From Alphaproteobacteria bacterium (GTDB taxonomy: Bacteria; Pseudomonadota; Alphaproteobacteria; Rhizobiales; Aestuariivirgaceae), in contig JAGRLX010000294.1 of assembly GCA_020441605.1 (NCBI GenBank), positions 1 through 23,080 of the forward strand: a stretch of 23,080 bases of DNA. The letters run 5' to 3'. Within the stretch, counting starts at the first letter, position 1; each line of letters opens with the position of its first letter. Both the position numbers and the translations under genes were made by a program. Of the stretch, positions 1-8,278 are shown one piece after another. Under the pieces are notes generated by a model. It saw only the letters and a program-made list of their open reading frames with translations. It did no database searches and was not told the DNA's origin.

Positions 1-794
1 TCAATCTGTTCTTCGAGGCCTCGACCCGCACCCAAAGCTCCTTCGAGATCGCCGGCAAGCGGCTCGGCGCCGATGTCATGAACATGGCGGTTGCAAGTTC
101 CGCCCTTTCCAAGGGCGAGACGGTCTTGGACACGGCCATGACCATCAACGCCATGCATCCGGACTTTCTGGTCGTCAGGCATCAATCCTCCGGCGCGGTG
201 GAATTGCTGGCCCAGAAAGTATCCTGCGCCGTGATCAATGCTGGCGACGGTCAACATGAACATCCAACCCAGGCCCTGCTCGATGCCTTGACCATACGTC
301 GGCGCAAGAAGCGCTTCGAAGGCCTGACGGTTGCCATCTGTGGCGACGTTCTGCATTCCCGCGTAGCCCGCTCCAACATCCATCTGCTGAACAAGCTTGG
401 TGCACGGGTTCGTGTGGTGGCGCCGTCGACCCTGCTGCCGACCGGGGTCGCGAATTTCGGTGTCGAGGTGTTCCGCAACATGGCGGATGGACTGGTCGGA
501 GCCGACGTGGTGATGATGCTGCGGCTCCAACTCGAGCGCATGTCCGGCGCCTTCGTGCCGTCACAACGGGAATATTACCGGTTCTTCGGCCTTGACGAAG
601 AAAAGCTGAAACGTGCAAGGCCGGATGCCTTGGTCATGCATCCCGGCCCCATGAATCGTGGCATCGAAATTGACTCGAATGTTGCCGATGGTTTGCAGTC
701 GGTTATCCGCGAACAGGTGGAAATGGGCGTTGCGGTGCGGATGGCCGTCCTCGACGCGCTGTCGCGCAACATGCCAGGCGGAGGCAATGCATGA
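1..794 (+). CDS. pyrB: Aspartate carbamoyltransferase catalytic chain, 5' end outside window (partial)
   Basis: Catalyses carbamoyl phosphate plus aspartate to carbamoyl aspartate, the first committed step of pyrimidine synthesis, in the cytoplasm. The reading frame is open from base 3, so about 263 codons are present. About 50 N-terminal residues are missing compared with the usual length of roughly 310. Visible family motifs are the carbamoyl-phosphate loop STRTQSSFE near the window start, HPTQALLDA in the middle, and [12 protein letters not shown] near the C-terminus. An internal ATG at 78 is not the true start, because the conserved loop lies upstream of it. The stop codon overlaps the next gene's ATG (ATGA at 791-794), which implies translational coupling with the PyrC homologue. 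Identification is firm; regulation is not visible because the promoter lies outside the window. Confidence 0.97.
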   Translation, partial: NLFFEASTRTQSSFEIAGKRLGADVMNMAVASSALSKGETVLDTAMTINAMHPDFLVVRHQSSGAVELLAQKVSCAVINAGDGQHEHPTQALLDALTIRRRKKRFEGLTVAICGDVLHSRVARSNIHLLNKLGARVRVVAPSTLLPTGVANFGVEVFRNMADGLVGADVVMMLRLQLERMSGAFVPSQREYYRFFGLDEEKLKRARPDALVMHPGPMNRGIEIDSNVADGLQSVIREQVEMGVAVRMAVLDALSRNMPGGGNA

Positions 795-2113
795 TGGTGC
801 CGGCTTCCAGATCCACGGCCTCGCGCCGAGCCTATGTGAACGCCGAGATCATTGCGCCGGCACAGGGTTTGCGCGGCAAGGGTGGCATCCTGATAGAGGA
901 TGGCTGGATCCTTGCGGCAGGCCCCAAAGTCACGCGTGATACGGCTGGTGCCGGCACGGCGATCATCGATTGCGCCGGCCTAGCACTCGTTCCAGGCCTG
1001 ATCGATATGCGGGTATTTACCGGCGAACCTGGAACCGAATACCGCGAGACCCTCGCCAGCGCCTCGGAAGCGGCAGCGGCCGGAGGCGTCACCACGATGA
1101 TCGTGATGCCCAACACGCAACCGGTCATCGATGACGCCGCCATCGTCGATTTCATCATGCGCCGTGCTCGCGATACGGCACTTGTGCGGGTGGCGCCGAT
1201 GGCAGCCATCACCAAGGGTCTGGGGGGCGAGCTGATGACCGAGATGGGCGCGCTCCAGGAGGCTGGTGCGGTTGCGGTCACCGATGGGACACGCGCCGTG
1301 GCCAACGCCAATATGTTTCGCCGGGCACTCACCTACGCCAAGGACTTCGGCTTGCTGGTCGTGCAGCACGTCGAGGAGCCCAACCTTGCCTCGGGAGTCA
1401 TGAACGCGAGCGAGATCGCCGCGCGGCTGGGTCTCTCCGGCACTCCCGCCATGGCCGAAGTCATCATGCTGGAGCGTGATGTGCGGTTGGTGGAACTTAC
1501 TGGCGCGCGCTACCATGCTGCGCAGATCTCAAGCCGGCTATCGGTTGAGGTGATCCGAGCTGCCAAGGCACGCGGGTTGCCCATAACCTGTGGCGTTTCG
1601 ATCCATCATCTGACCCACAACGAAAACGACATCGGCGCCTATCGGACCTTCTTCAAGCTTTCTCCACCCCTCCGCGCCGAGGACGACCGGCAGGCTCTGG
1701 TCGCCGCGGTCGAGGATGGCACGATCGACGTGATCGTTTCCGGTCATGATCCGCAAAGTGCCGACACCAAGCGCCTGCCCTTCGCAGAGGCAGCATTCGG
1801 TGCCATCGGGCTGGAGACCATGCTGTCCGCTGCATTGGGTCTATATCACAACAAGAACATAAGTTTGGAGCGGCTGGTTGAAGCAATGTCTTCAACCCCA
1901 GCGGAGATCCTTGGGCTTGAGACTGGTCGACTGGCCCCTGGCGCCCCGGCAGATTTTGCATTGGTCGATCTCGAGAAAAGCTGGACGGTCGAGGATGACG
2001 TACTGCGGTCGCGGGCCAAGAACTCGCCTTTCGAACATCGAACGCTAGAGGGGCGCTGCGTGGAAACCGTCGTTGCGGGGCGCAGTGTTTACGCCTACGT
2101 TCCAAAAGATTGA
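791..2113 (+). CDS. pyrC: Dihydroorotase homologue, probably a non-catalytic PyrC' partner of PyrB
   Basis: 440-aa amidohydrolase-fold protein of the type I dihydroorotase family. Family signatures present are PGLID at 68-72, GEPGTEYRE at 78-86, MPNTQPV at 106-112, TDG at 164-166, [10 protein letters not shown] at 291-300 and GAIGLETML at 337-345. The metal-binding HxH after PGLxD is replaced: residues 72-76 read DMRVF. The HVS-type histidine is Gln245 (YHAAQIS), and the TDHAPH aspartate region reads SGHDPQ at 317-322. These changes match the PyrC' proteins of Pseudomonas, which do not cleave dihydroorotate but are needed for an active PyrB complex. That role is inferred here; a separate active dihydroorotase would be expected elsewhere. 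The start ATG at 791 has GGAGG six bases upstream (780-784) and overlaps the pyrB stop. A second ATG at 794 is also possible. Confidence 0.93.
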   Translation: MMVPASRSTASRRAYVNAEIIAPAQGLRGKGGILIEDGWILAAGPKVTRDTAGAGTAIIDCAGLALVPGLIDMRVFTGEPGTEYRETLASASEAAAAGGVTTMIVMPNTQPVIDDAAIVDFIMRRARDTALVRVAPMAAITKGLGGELMTEMGALQEAGAVAVTDGTRAVANANMFRRALTYAKDFGLLVVQHVEEPNLASGVMNASEIAARLGLSGTPAMAEVIMLERDVRLVELTGARYHAAQISSRLSVEVIRAAKARGLPITCGVSIHHLTHNENDIGAYRTFFKLSPPLRAEDDRQALVAAVEDGTIDVIVSGHDPQSADTKRLPFAEAAFGAIGLETMLSAALGLYHNKNISLERLVEAMSSTPAEILGLETGRLAPGAPADFALVDLEKSWTVEDDVLRSRAKNSPFEHRTLEGRCVETVVAGRSVYAYVPKD

Positions 2114-2125
2114 CATGAGGATGGC

Positions 2126-2734
2126 ATGGCCCTTTCCGGCCTCGGCATGATTGTTTCCATTCTGGTCGGCTATCTCTGTGGCACGATCCCCTTTGGTTTG
2201 ATCCTGACCAAGTCGGCGGGGCTGGGTGACGTTCGTAACATCGGTTCTGGCAATATCGGCGCCACCAACGTGCTCCGCACCGGCAACAAGAAGGTGGCGG
2301 CCCTCACCCTGTTGTTGGATGCGGTCAAAGGCACGGTTCCCGTTGTTCTCATGGGCTGGTTGTTCGGCGCGCAGGGCGCGGTCCTGGCCGGGCTCGCCGC
2401 ATTCTTCGGACACCTGTTTCCAATGTGGCTAGGATTCAAAGGCGGTAAGGGCGTCGCTACGAGCATCGGCGTGATGTTCGGTCTCTTCTGGCCGCTAGGC
2501 CTCATCTTTTTGGCGGTTTGGCTGGCGATGGCGGTGATGTTCCGGATGTCTTCGCTCTCGGCGCTGGCTGCGAGCCTGCTTACGCCGGTTTGGGCGTTCC
2601 TGTTCGGACATCACGAACTGGTCCTGCCCACTGCGATCATCGGTGTCGCGATCTGGATCACCCATCGCGCCAATATCGGTCGACTGCTCAAGGGAACCGA
2701 ACCCAAAATCAGCTTGTCGAAAAAGCCCGCATGA
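2126..2734 (+). CDS. plsY: Acyl-phosphate:glycerol-3-phosphate acyltransferase PlsY
   Basis: Inner-membrane enzyme that moves the acyl chain from acyl-phosphate to glycerol-3-phosphate, giving lysophosphatidate, the first step of phospholipid synthesis. The 202-aa length is normal for the family. All three PlsY loops are visible: GSGNIGATNVLR at 40-51, FGHLFP followed by GGKGVAT at 94-112, and HRANIGRLLKGTEPK at 180-194. Hydrophobic segments lie near 5-27, 58-80, 84-100, 113-138 and 145-178. The start ATG is 12 nt after the pyrC stop and is preceded by GAGG at 2117-2120. The 3' end overlaps the dprA start by ATGA. The partner PlsX is not in this window. Confidence 0.97.
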   Translation: MALSGLGMIVSILVGYLCGTIPFGLILTKSAGLGDVRNIGSGNIGATNVLRTGNKKVAALTLLLDAVKGTVPVVLMGWLFGAQGAVLAGLAAFFGHLFPMWLGFKGGKGVATSIGVMFGLFWPLGLIFLAVWLAMAVMFRMSSLSALAASLLTPVWAFLFGHHELVLPTAIIGVAIWITHRANIGRLLKGTEPKISLSKKPA

Positions 2735-3837
2735 GAATCCGTGTCCTCGATGACGAGGAGCGACGCGATTGGTTGCGTCTCAGCCTGACGGAAAATGTTG
2801 GACCGGTGACGTTTCATGCCCTTATGGGCAAGTTCGGCTCGGCCGACGCTGTGCTCGAAGCCTTGCCGAACCTCTCTCGGAAGGGTGGGCTTGCCCGGCC
2901 TCTGCGTCTTTGTGGCAAGGAGGCGGCGTTGCGCAGCCTCGAACAGGTCAATGCGCTTGGCGCGCGTCTTGTCGCCGTCTGCGAGCCTGATTATCCCCCA
3001 CTCTTGCGGATGATCGATGGTGCACCGCCACTCCTCTGCGTGAAAGGTGATGCCTCTCTAGCGGCACGAGTGGCGACCGGCATTGTGGGCGCGCGCAATG
3101 CCTCGGCAATTGCACGCAAATTTGCCCGTCAAATTGCATCTGAGATCGGTGCAGCCGGATTTGCGGTGGTCTCGGGCCTCGCCCGGGGAATTGATACCGC
3201 GGCGCACGAGGCCTCACTCGGGACTGGCACGATTGCGGTGGTAGCGGGTGGAATCGATGTGATCTATCCGCCGGAGAACGAGGCCCTGCAGCGCGCCATC
3301 GGTGATCGTGGCCTCCTGGTCAGCGAAATGTTGCCCGGAACGGTGCCGCGCGCCGAACATTTTCCCCGCCGCAACCGGATCATATCGGGCATCGCCAGAA
3401 CAACCGTCATCGTTGAAGCCGCGGTGCGGTCGGGATCGCTTATCACTGCCCGCTACGCAGCGGAGCAGGGCCGGGAAGTTTTTGCGGTGCCCGGTTCGCC
3501 GCTCGACCCCCGCTGTGAGGGATGCAACAAGTTGATCCGTGATGGCGCCACGCTGCTGCTATCAATCCAGGACCTGCTCGAAGCCTTGGCCAGCGATCGC
3601 AAGATGCCACACGGGCGATTGTCCGAGCCGGATACTCCGATACCTGACGATGTGGCCGAAGCACGCGACGACCAGCGGGCCCTCCTCTCAGGACTCCTGT
3701 CACCCTCACCGATAGACGTCGATGATCTGATTCGGGAAAGCGGACTTGCGCCCTCGGTTGTGGCTGGGCTGCTGCTCGAATTTGAACTCGCCGGCCGTCT
3801 GGTTCGCCATTCCGGGGGAATGGTGTCGCGCGCCTGA
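2731..3837 (+). CDS. dprA: DNA-processing protein DprA (Smf)
   Basis: Binds incoming single-stranded DNA and loads RecA during natural transformation. It is also conserved in bacteria not known to be competent. The protein is 368 aa from ATG 2731. The frame stays open upstream to 2518, but that stretch lies inside plsY and has no family similarity. ATG 2731 overlaps the plsY stop (ATGA), so coupled translation is the best start model. Domains: N-terminal helical region (about 10-70), Rossmann-like DprA core (about 75-290) with GARNAS at 120-125, SGLARGID at 148-155, AGGID-YP at 172-180, FPRRNRIISG at 211-220 and RSGSLITA at 233-240, and a C-terminal winged-helix region (about 315-368). The gene ends 5 nt from the convergent GST gene with no terminator visible between them. 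Confidence 0.96.
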   Translation: MRIRVLDDEERRDWLRLSLTENVGPVTFHALMGKFGSADAVLEALPNLSRKGGLARPLRLCGKEAALRSLEQVNALGARLVAVCEPDYPPLLRMIDGAPPLLCVKGDASLAARVATGIVGARNASAIARKFARQIASEIGAAGFAVVSGLARGIDTAAHEASLGTGTIAVVAGGIDVIYPPENEALQRAIGDRGLLVSEMLPGTVPRAEHFPRRNRIISGIARTTVIVEAAVRSGSLITARYAAEQGREVFAVPGSPLDPRCEGCNKLIRDGATLLLSIQDLLEALASDRKMPHGRLSEPDTPIPDDVAEARDDQRALLSGLLSPSPIDVDDLIRESGLAPSVVAGLLLEFELAGRLVRHSGGMVSRA

Positions 3838-3842
3838 TCGTC

Positions 3843-4499
3843 TCAATCCACCTCGTCGGCTGCAATGGTCCATGGTTCCTTGATGCCTGCGTCCTTCCAG
3901 GCGCGGAAAGCGTCGGTTGACATGATGGCGTCCATGTAGGTCCGGGTGTCGTCCGCAACCGGAATGGCATAAGTGTCGAGGCGCGTTACGACCGGGGCAT
4001 ACATGGCATCTGCAATACTGAACTTGCCGAACAGGAACCTGCCGCCCTTGCCATGGTTCTTGCGGCTGTCGCGCCACAGTAACTCGATGCGGGCCACGTC
4101 GCGCAACACGGAATCGTTCATCGCAACCGGGCGGGAGGGGCGCCGCAGGTTCATGGGGCAGGCATTGCGGATTGCCTGAAAGCCGGCGTGCATTTCATTG
4201 GACACCGCTCTGGCCATGGCCCTGGCGCCGATGGTGCGGGGCCAGAGATGCTTGTCGGGAAAGAGTTCGGCCAGGTATTCCATGATGGCCAGCGACTCCC
4301 ATATTATGAGCCGGCCATGGCGCAGGACGGGGACGCGGCCCGCACCCGTGTGTTCGGCTATTTGCCGCTTCGTTTCGGGGGTGTCGAGCGGGATCACCGT
4401 CTCGTTGAAAGGAATTCCTGCCATGGTCATTATCATCCACGGCCGCAGCGACCAGGAGGAATAATTCTTGTTACCAATGATGAGATGCAACCGGCTCAT
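3843..4499 (-). CDS. Glutathione S-transferase family protein
   Basis: 218-aa cytosolic GST-like protein. The N-terminal thioredoxin fold carries NKNYSSWSLRPW at 10-21, which supplies the Ser-type glutathione-activating residue expected here. It also has the VPVL cis-proline motif at 57-60 and the ESLAI glutathione-binding motif at 68-72. The C-terminal helical domain fills the rest and includes FLFGKFSIADAMYAPVV, the usual GST_C signature. The start is set at 4499 because the family N-terminus begins there and the ATG overlaps the stop of the upstream rhodanese gene (ATGA on the minus strand). The 41 upstream codons would lie inside the rhodanese gene. Substrate is unknown. Pairing with rhodanese suggests a thiol or detoxification role, which is inference. 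Confidence 0.9.
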   Translation of the reverse strand: MSRLHLIIGNKNYSSWSLRPWMIMTMAGIPFNETVIPLDTPETKRQIAEHTGAGRVPVLRHGRLIIWESLAIMEYLAELFPDKHLWPRTIGARAMARAVSNEMHAGFQAIRNACPMNLRRPSRPVAMNDSVLRDVARIELLWRDSRKNHGKGGRFLFGKFSIADAMYAPVVTRLDTYAIPVADDTRTYMDAIMSTDAFRAWKDAGIKEPWTIAADEVD

Positions 4500-4900
4500 G
4501 ACTTGTGAACTTCTTCGACCGGGCCTCCAGCAGCTTTCCAGGCGGCAAATCCACCTTTCAGGTTCATCACCGGCTTCAATCCCATACGCTGCAGAATCTG
4601 GGTGGCGAGAAGCGAACGCCACCCGCTTGCGCAGTGGATGACAAAGGTCCTGTCCTCGGCAAATATCGGCTTGAAATAAGGACTCTCCGGATCGACCCAG
4701 AACTCCAGCATCCCCCGCGGCGCGTGGAATGACCCTGGAATTCGGCCTTCCCGCTGCAACTCGCGCACATCACGGATGTCGACGACGACAGTGTCTTCGC
4801 GGTCGAGCATGGCCTTGACTTCGTCGGCGCTGACACTTTGGACTTGCGCTTCTGCTTCGGCCATCAACTGCTTGTGGCCTACGATAATCTTCTGTGGCAT
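4496..4900 (-). CDS. Single-domain rhodanese-like sulfurtransferase
   Basis: 134-aa protein made of one rhodanese domain. Such enzymes carry a persulfide on a loop cysteine and pass sulfur to acceptors such as cyanide, thiols or proteins. The domain runs from about residue 20 to 130: VVVDIRDVRELQREGRIPGS at 38-57 is the CH2A-like region, and CASGWR at 90-95 gives catalytic Cys90 in a CxxGxR loop. The C-terminal part contains MNLKGGFAAWKAAGG, typical of the family. The start at 4900 is preceded by GGGAGAAG on the minus strand. An upstream in-frame ATG at 4963 is less likely because the intervening residues look unstructured. The stop overlaps the GST start, so the two are probably co-translated. 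No signal peptide is seen. Physiological acceptor unknown. Confidence 0.92.
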   Translation of the reverse strand: MPQKIIVGHKQLMAEAEAQVQSVSADEVKAMLDREDTVVVDIRDVRELQREGRIPGSFHAPRGMLEFWVDPESPYFKPIFAEDRTFVIHCASGWRSLLATQILQRMGLKPVMNLKGGFAAWKAAGGPVEEVHKS

Positions 4901-4956
4901 GCGATCTTCTCCCATCCCGGCCGAAGTTGCAGCGGCGGTCCCGTCCCCGTCAAGCC

Positions 4957-4976
4957 CCGGCATCGATCGATGCCGG
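4957..4976. repeat. 20-bp perfect palindrome between MFS and rhodanese genes
   Basis: The two 10-base halves (CCGGCATCGA and TCGATGCCGG) are exact reverse complements with no spacer. It lies 26 nt past the MFS stop and 56 nt before the rhodanese start on the minus strand. In RNA it could form a hairpin with a 4-nt loop. No T-run follows on either strand, so a classical intrinsic terminator is not supported. It could be an attenuating or processing hairpin within the operon, a protein-binding site, or a dispersed palindromic repeat. Confidence 0.6.
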
Positions 4977-5002
4977 TGTTGCCATTTGGGGCGCTCCCTC
5001 CT

Positions 5003-6202
5003 TCAGAGAGAACGTGGCAGATGACGCCAGCACACCAGTCCGATGACGGCGAGCGATGCGCCGAGGATGATAAACACGGAGCCAATCGGAAGATACAGCA
5101 GCACGAAGGCAAAGACGAAAGACGGTACCAATTCCGAGAAATCGATGTAGGTGCGGTAGACTGCAGTCATCTGCTGGCGTTCCAGTGGCCGGACGGCCCG
5201 GAGGAAGGGAATTCCGCCAACGCCGTCGAGGGCCGCGGCTGCGAGGCAGCCGGCCAGCAGGAAAGCCATGGCACCATAGGGAGCCGCTGTGCCAGCCATC
5301 CCAGCAGCGACACAGGCAATGCAGGCGAATCCGAAGGACCCGGCAATCACCACCCGAACGCCGCGCACCCGCGCGATCCGTCCGAAGACATAGGCTGACA
5401 GCAGCAGGGCCTGGCTTGCTGAAATCATCAGACCACTGACGTTCTTGCCGAGACCGCTTTCGACGATCAGCAATGGACCGTAAATGAAGAACGTCGACCA
5501 GAAGCAGGATCTTCCGAACGCAATCAACCACGCAAGCCTCAGGCGCGGCTGAACCACGAAGCGCCGAATATTTGCCAAAGGATTGAAGCCTTGGAGATTG
5601 CCACGCGGCAAGTTCGCGCCACGGTCGGAAAGCCGCAGATACCAGAAGACCCCCAACAGAACGAGGACCGTAATTACGGCGGCGATCTGCGGTCCCCATG
5701 GGCCAAAATTGACATAGAGCCACACGCCAAGCGCGGGGCCCGACATCCAGGAGAAGGTTGAAAGGCTCAAACGAAGCGGCTCGGCGCTTGCAAGCTCGGT
5801 GCGCCTTATGTGGTCCATGATATAGAGTGACAGGGTGATATTCATCACCGCGGCGCCGGTGTTGCGCAGCCACATTCCCGCTGCCTGACCTTCCAGCACA
5901 TGGGCGCCAAGAGCGAAACTTGCCAGCAACAGCAGCAGCGCGCCAAAGGTATAGGCCCAACGCCGGCGCAGACGGCCGAGAGCCTGCGGTAGCAGAAGAG
6001 TCGTCACCAGCACGATCAGCGACATGGAGGTGGAAAGAACGCTGACCCTTTGACTGGTTCCAAGGATGTCGTAGGCCTGCAGCGAGACGACGGTGGAGTT
6101 CAGCGCGCGCGCGAACGACTCCACGGCGAATATCGCCGCGAAGGTGTAGGCCCCTGCCCGTCGTGGCAGCGGCAAGGTTGGTCCAGAAGAGTCGGAGGGC
6201 AT
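5003..6202 (-). CDS. Major facilitator superfamily (MFS) transporter
   Basis: 399-aa, strongly hydrophobic protein with about twelve predicted membrane segments, the usual size for an MFS permease. The cytoplasmic loop between segments 2 and 3 carries LGRLRRRWAY, the basic MFS loop-2/3 type motif. A longer hydrophilic centre, RLSDRGANLPRGNLQGFNPL, splits the two six-helix halves. The substrate cannot be told from sequence. Start 6202 is chosen because GGAGG lies 9 nt upstream on the minus strand; an in-frame ATG 14 codons upstream at 6244 lacks this. The gene is divergent from the CDF exporter, with 118 nt between their starts. The rhodanese and GST genes follow it on the same strand after a 102-nt gap and may form one operon. 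A drug or metabolite exporter is possible but unproven. Confidence 0.88.
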   Translation of the reverse strand: MPSDSSGPTLPLPRRAGAYTFAAIFAVESFARALNSTVVSLQAYDILGTSQRVSVLSTSMSLIVLVTTLLLPQALGRLRRRWAYTFGALLLLLASFALGAHVLEGQAAGMWLRNTGAAVMNITLSLYIMDHIRRTELASAEPLRLSLSTFSWMSGPALGVWLYVNFGPWGPQIAAVITVLVLLGVFWYLRLSDRGANLPRGNLQGFNPLANIRRFVVQPRLRLAWLIAFGRSCFWSTFFIYGPLLIVESGLGKNVSGLMISASQALLLSAYVFGRIARVRGVRVVIAGSFGFACIACVAAGMAGTAAPYGAMAFLLAGCLAAAALDGVGGIPFLRAVRPLERQQMTAVYRTYIDFSELVPSFVFAFVLLYLPIGSVFIILGASLAVIGLVCWRHLPRSL

Positions 6203-6320
6203 GATTGCAATCCTCCAGCAGCACATCTGCCGCCAGTTGAGCAAGGGGCCTCACGCCGCAGCGGTCATGCGAGACAGTCATAGCTTGTCTTGGGCCGGCA
6301 CTCATATTACAGAGCCTTCC

Positions 6321-7709
6321 ATGGCAGCTTCGGAAAAGCAGAAAGTCGCGTTCTTTTCAATGCTGGCCAGCGCCCTGCTTGCTGGCTCGAAGCTCATCGC
6401 GGCGGTATTCACCGGTTCACTCGGCATCCTGTCAGAGGCCATTCACTCGGTCATCGATTTCGGGGCGACGATTATCACTTGGTTCGCCATTCGCTGGTCT
6501 GACCAACCGCCTGATGAGGAACATCACTACGGCCATGCCAAGATCGAGAGCATCGCCGCGCTGGTCGAGACCGGCCTGCTGTTTGTCACTACGGGGTGGA
6601 TTGTCTGGGAGGCGGTGCACCGGCTGTGGACGGGCGATACCCATGTCGAGGTCACGTGGTGGGCGATCGCGATCATCGCCGTCTCGATACTCATCGATTT
6701 CAACCGGTCGCGTGCCCTGAACAGGGTAGCGAAGAAGACATCGAGCGAGGCGCTGGAGGCTGATGCACTCCATTTCAGTTCCGACATGTGGAGTTCCATC
6801 GTTGTGCTTCTTGGCCTTGGAGCAGTATGGGCCGGGGTGCCGGCGGCAGATTCGATTGCAGCGCTGGTCGTCTCGGTATTCATCGCTGTTGCAGGTTGGC
6901 AGCTTGGGGCACGGACGTTGCGGACGCTGCTGGACACGGCCCCGGAAGGTGCCACCAAGTCCGTCCGGGCCATTGTTGAAGGGGTCGACGGCGTGTTGGA
7001 GATCAGTTCGCTGAGGCTTCGCCCATCCGGCCCGACGCTGTTCGCCAGCGTCGTGGTGGAAGTGGCCAGGACCATGCCGATCGACGATATCGTGATCCTC
7101 AAAGACTTAATCCGCGACCGCATCCACCAAGCCTTTCCGCATGTCGATCTCACGGTCACGGCCAATCCGGTACCGCTCGATTCCGAGACGGTGTTTCAAA
7201 AGGTCATGCTGATCGCATCGCGACGCAACTTGGCGATCCACCATCTGACGGTCCAGCAGATCAATGGGCGACTGGCGGTGAGTTTCGACCTTGAAGTGGA
7301 TGGCGACATGCCGCTGGCTACCGCACATGACACAGCGACCGTACTCGAGATTGCAATTCGGAAAGAACTTGGCGCCGATGTGGAGGTTGAAAGCCACATC
7401 GAACCGCAGCCTGAACACCTGCTCGAAGGGGGCGAGGCCGAAGCCAAGGTGGCTGATGGGATCCTGAAGCTCCTCAACAGTCTGACGAAGAAGCAGCCGC
7501 GGCTTAGTGAGTTGCACAACGTGCGGATCCGCGAGAACGATCATGGTCTTTTCGTCCACTATCACTGCTGCTTCGATGGCGCGCAGACGGTCGAGTCGGT
7601 CCATGACGACATTGACCGGATCGAAGCCAATCTCAAGGAGAAATTCCCGCGGATCCGGCGGGTGATAGCCCATGCCGAACCTGTCGGCCGGGCACGGCAC
7701 AAGCTTTGA
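6321..7709 (+). CDS. Cation diffusion facilitator (CDF) metal efflux protein with extended C-terminus
   Basis: Inner-membrane divalent-metal/proton antiporter family. From ATG 6321 the protein is 462 aa, compared with about 300 for FieF-like members. The N-terminal six-helix domain (1-205) carries the paired metal sites HSVID (H42, D46) in helix 2 and HFSSD (H151, D155) in helix 5, plus the HYGHAKIE loop at 69-76. His/Asp at both positions fits zinc-type transporters. The C-terminal cytosolic part appears to hold three ferredoxin-like repeats (about 212-283, 292-362 and 378-455) instead of one ZT_dimer domain. Each repeat reads as helix, strands, helix and a final strand ending in NP or EP. 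The start follows family alignment; the Shine-Dalgarno is weak, and ATG 6267 upstream is an alternative. The TTGA overlap at the end couples it to hutD. Confidence 0.92.
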   Translation: MAASEKQKVAFFSMLASALLAGSKLIAAVFTGSLGILSEAIHSVIDFGATIITWFAIRWSDQPPDEEHHYGHAKIESIAALVETGLLFVTTGWIVWEAVHRLWTGDTHVEVTWWAIAIIAVSILIDFNRSRALNRVAKKTSSEALEADALHFSSDMWSSIVVLLGLGAVWAGVPAADSIAALVVSVFIAVAGWQLGARTLRTLLDTAPEGATKSVRAIVEGVDGVLEISSLRLRPSGPTLFASVVVEVARTMPIDDIVILKDLIRDRIHQAFPHVDLTVTANPVPLDSETVFQKVMLIASRRNLAIHHLTVQQINGRLAVSFDLEVDGDMPLATAHDTATVLEIAIRKELGADVEVESHIEPQPEHLLEGGEAEAKVADGILKLLNSLTKKQPRLSELHNVRIRENDHGLFVHYHCCFDGAQTVESVHDDIDRIEANLKEKFPRIRRVIAHAEPVGRARHKL

Positions 7710-8278
7710 AGCTCCTCCGGCGTAACGATTACCGCCGGATGGCGTGGCGTAACGGCGGCGGCACCACAACGGAAGTCCACGCGCACTGCCCGACGGGTTC
7801 TCATTTCGACTGGCGAGTCAGCATCGCCGCCATTGCCGCCGACGGCCCCTTCTCACGGTTTGTCGGCTATGACCGCCATATCATGACCATCGAGGGGGCC
7901 GGATTCACGCTCTCTGAGCCCGAAGGGCTGATCGACGTCGCACCCGTCTATCGTGTCCGCAGCTTTGCTGGAGACCTGGATGTTATGTCGCGTCTGAAGG
8001 CCGGTCCGGTGCGTGACTATAACCTCATGGTTCGGCGTGACCGATACGAGTCGCGACTGGAGTGCCTTTTTAACGATGAAGACTTCAACTGTGTCGTCTC
8101 GGCTGGTTGGCTGCTTTTGACGGTTCTCTCCGGCAAGGCCCGCCAGGGTGCCTCGAACCTTGAGGCTGAGGACAGCTTGCTTGCCGAGTCGGGGGATAGC
8201 CTTGGCCTCGCGCCTGTGGATGGACCGTTTCGCCTCGCCGTCTGCACAATCCGCCCGCGCGAGCCTCTACCGATCTGA
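7706..8278 (+). CDS. hutD: HutD/Ves family protein (cupin-like)
   Basis: 190-aa cytosolic protein of the HutD (Ves) family, a double-cupin fold often found in histidine-utilisation operons, where it is thought to limit Hut activity. The family N-terminus is clear: LLRRNDYRRMAWRNGGG at 3-19, then FDWRVSIAAIAADGPFS, and FxGYDRHIMTIEGAGF at about 52-67. The homology begins right at the TTG start (7706), which overlaps the CDF stop as TTGA. The first ATG at 7739 would delete conserved residues, so TTG is preferred. No other hut gene is nearby. Its coupling to a metal exporter suggests a metal-linked or general metabolic role, which is inference. The 3' end overlaps the convergent 107-aa gene by 12 nt. 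Confidence 0.88.
   Translation: MKLLRRNDYRRMAWRNGGGTTTEVHAHCPTGSHFDWRVSIAAIAADGPFSRFVGYDRHIMTIEGAGFTLSEPEGLIDVAPVYRVRSFAGDLDVMSRLKAGPVRDYNLMVRRDRYESRLECLFNDEDFNCVVSAGWLLLTVLSGKARQGASNLEAEDSLLAESGDSLGLAPVDGPFRLAVCTIRPREPLPI

Noticed and set aside
2518..2730. Upstream extension of the dprA reading frame
   Set aside because: It lies inside plsY in another frame; the ATG at 2731 overlaps the plsY stop and begins where the protein becomes DprA-like.
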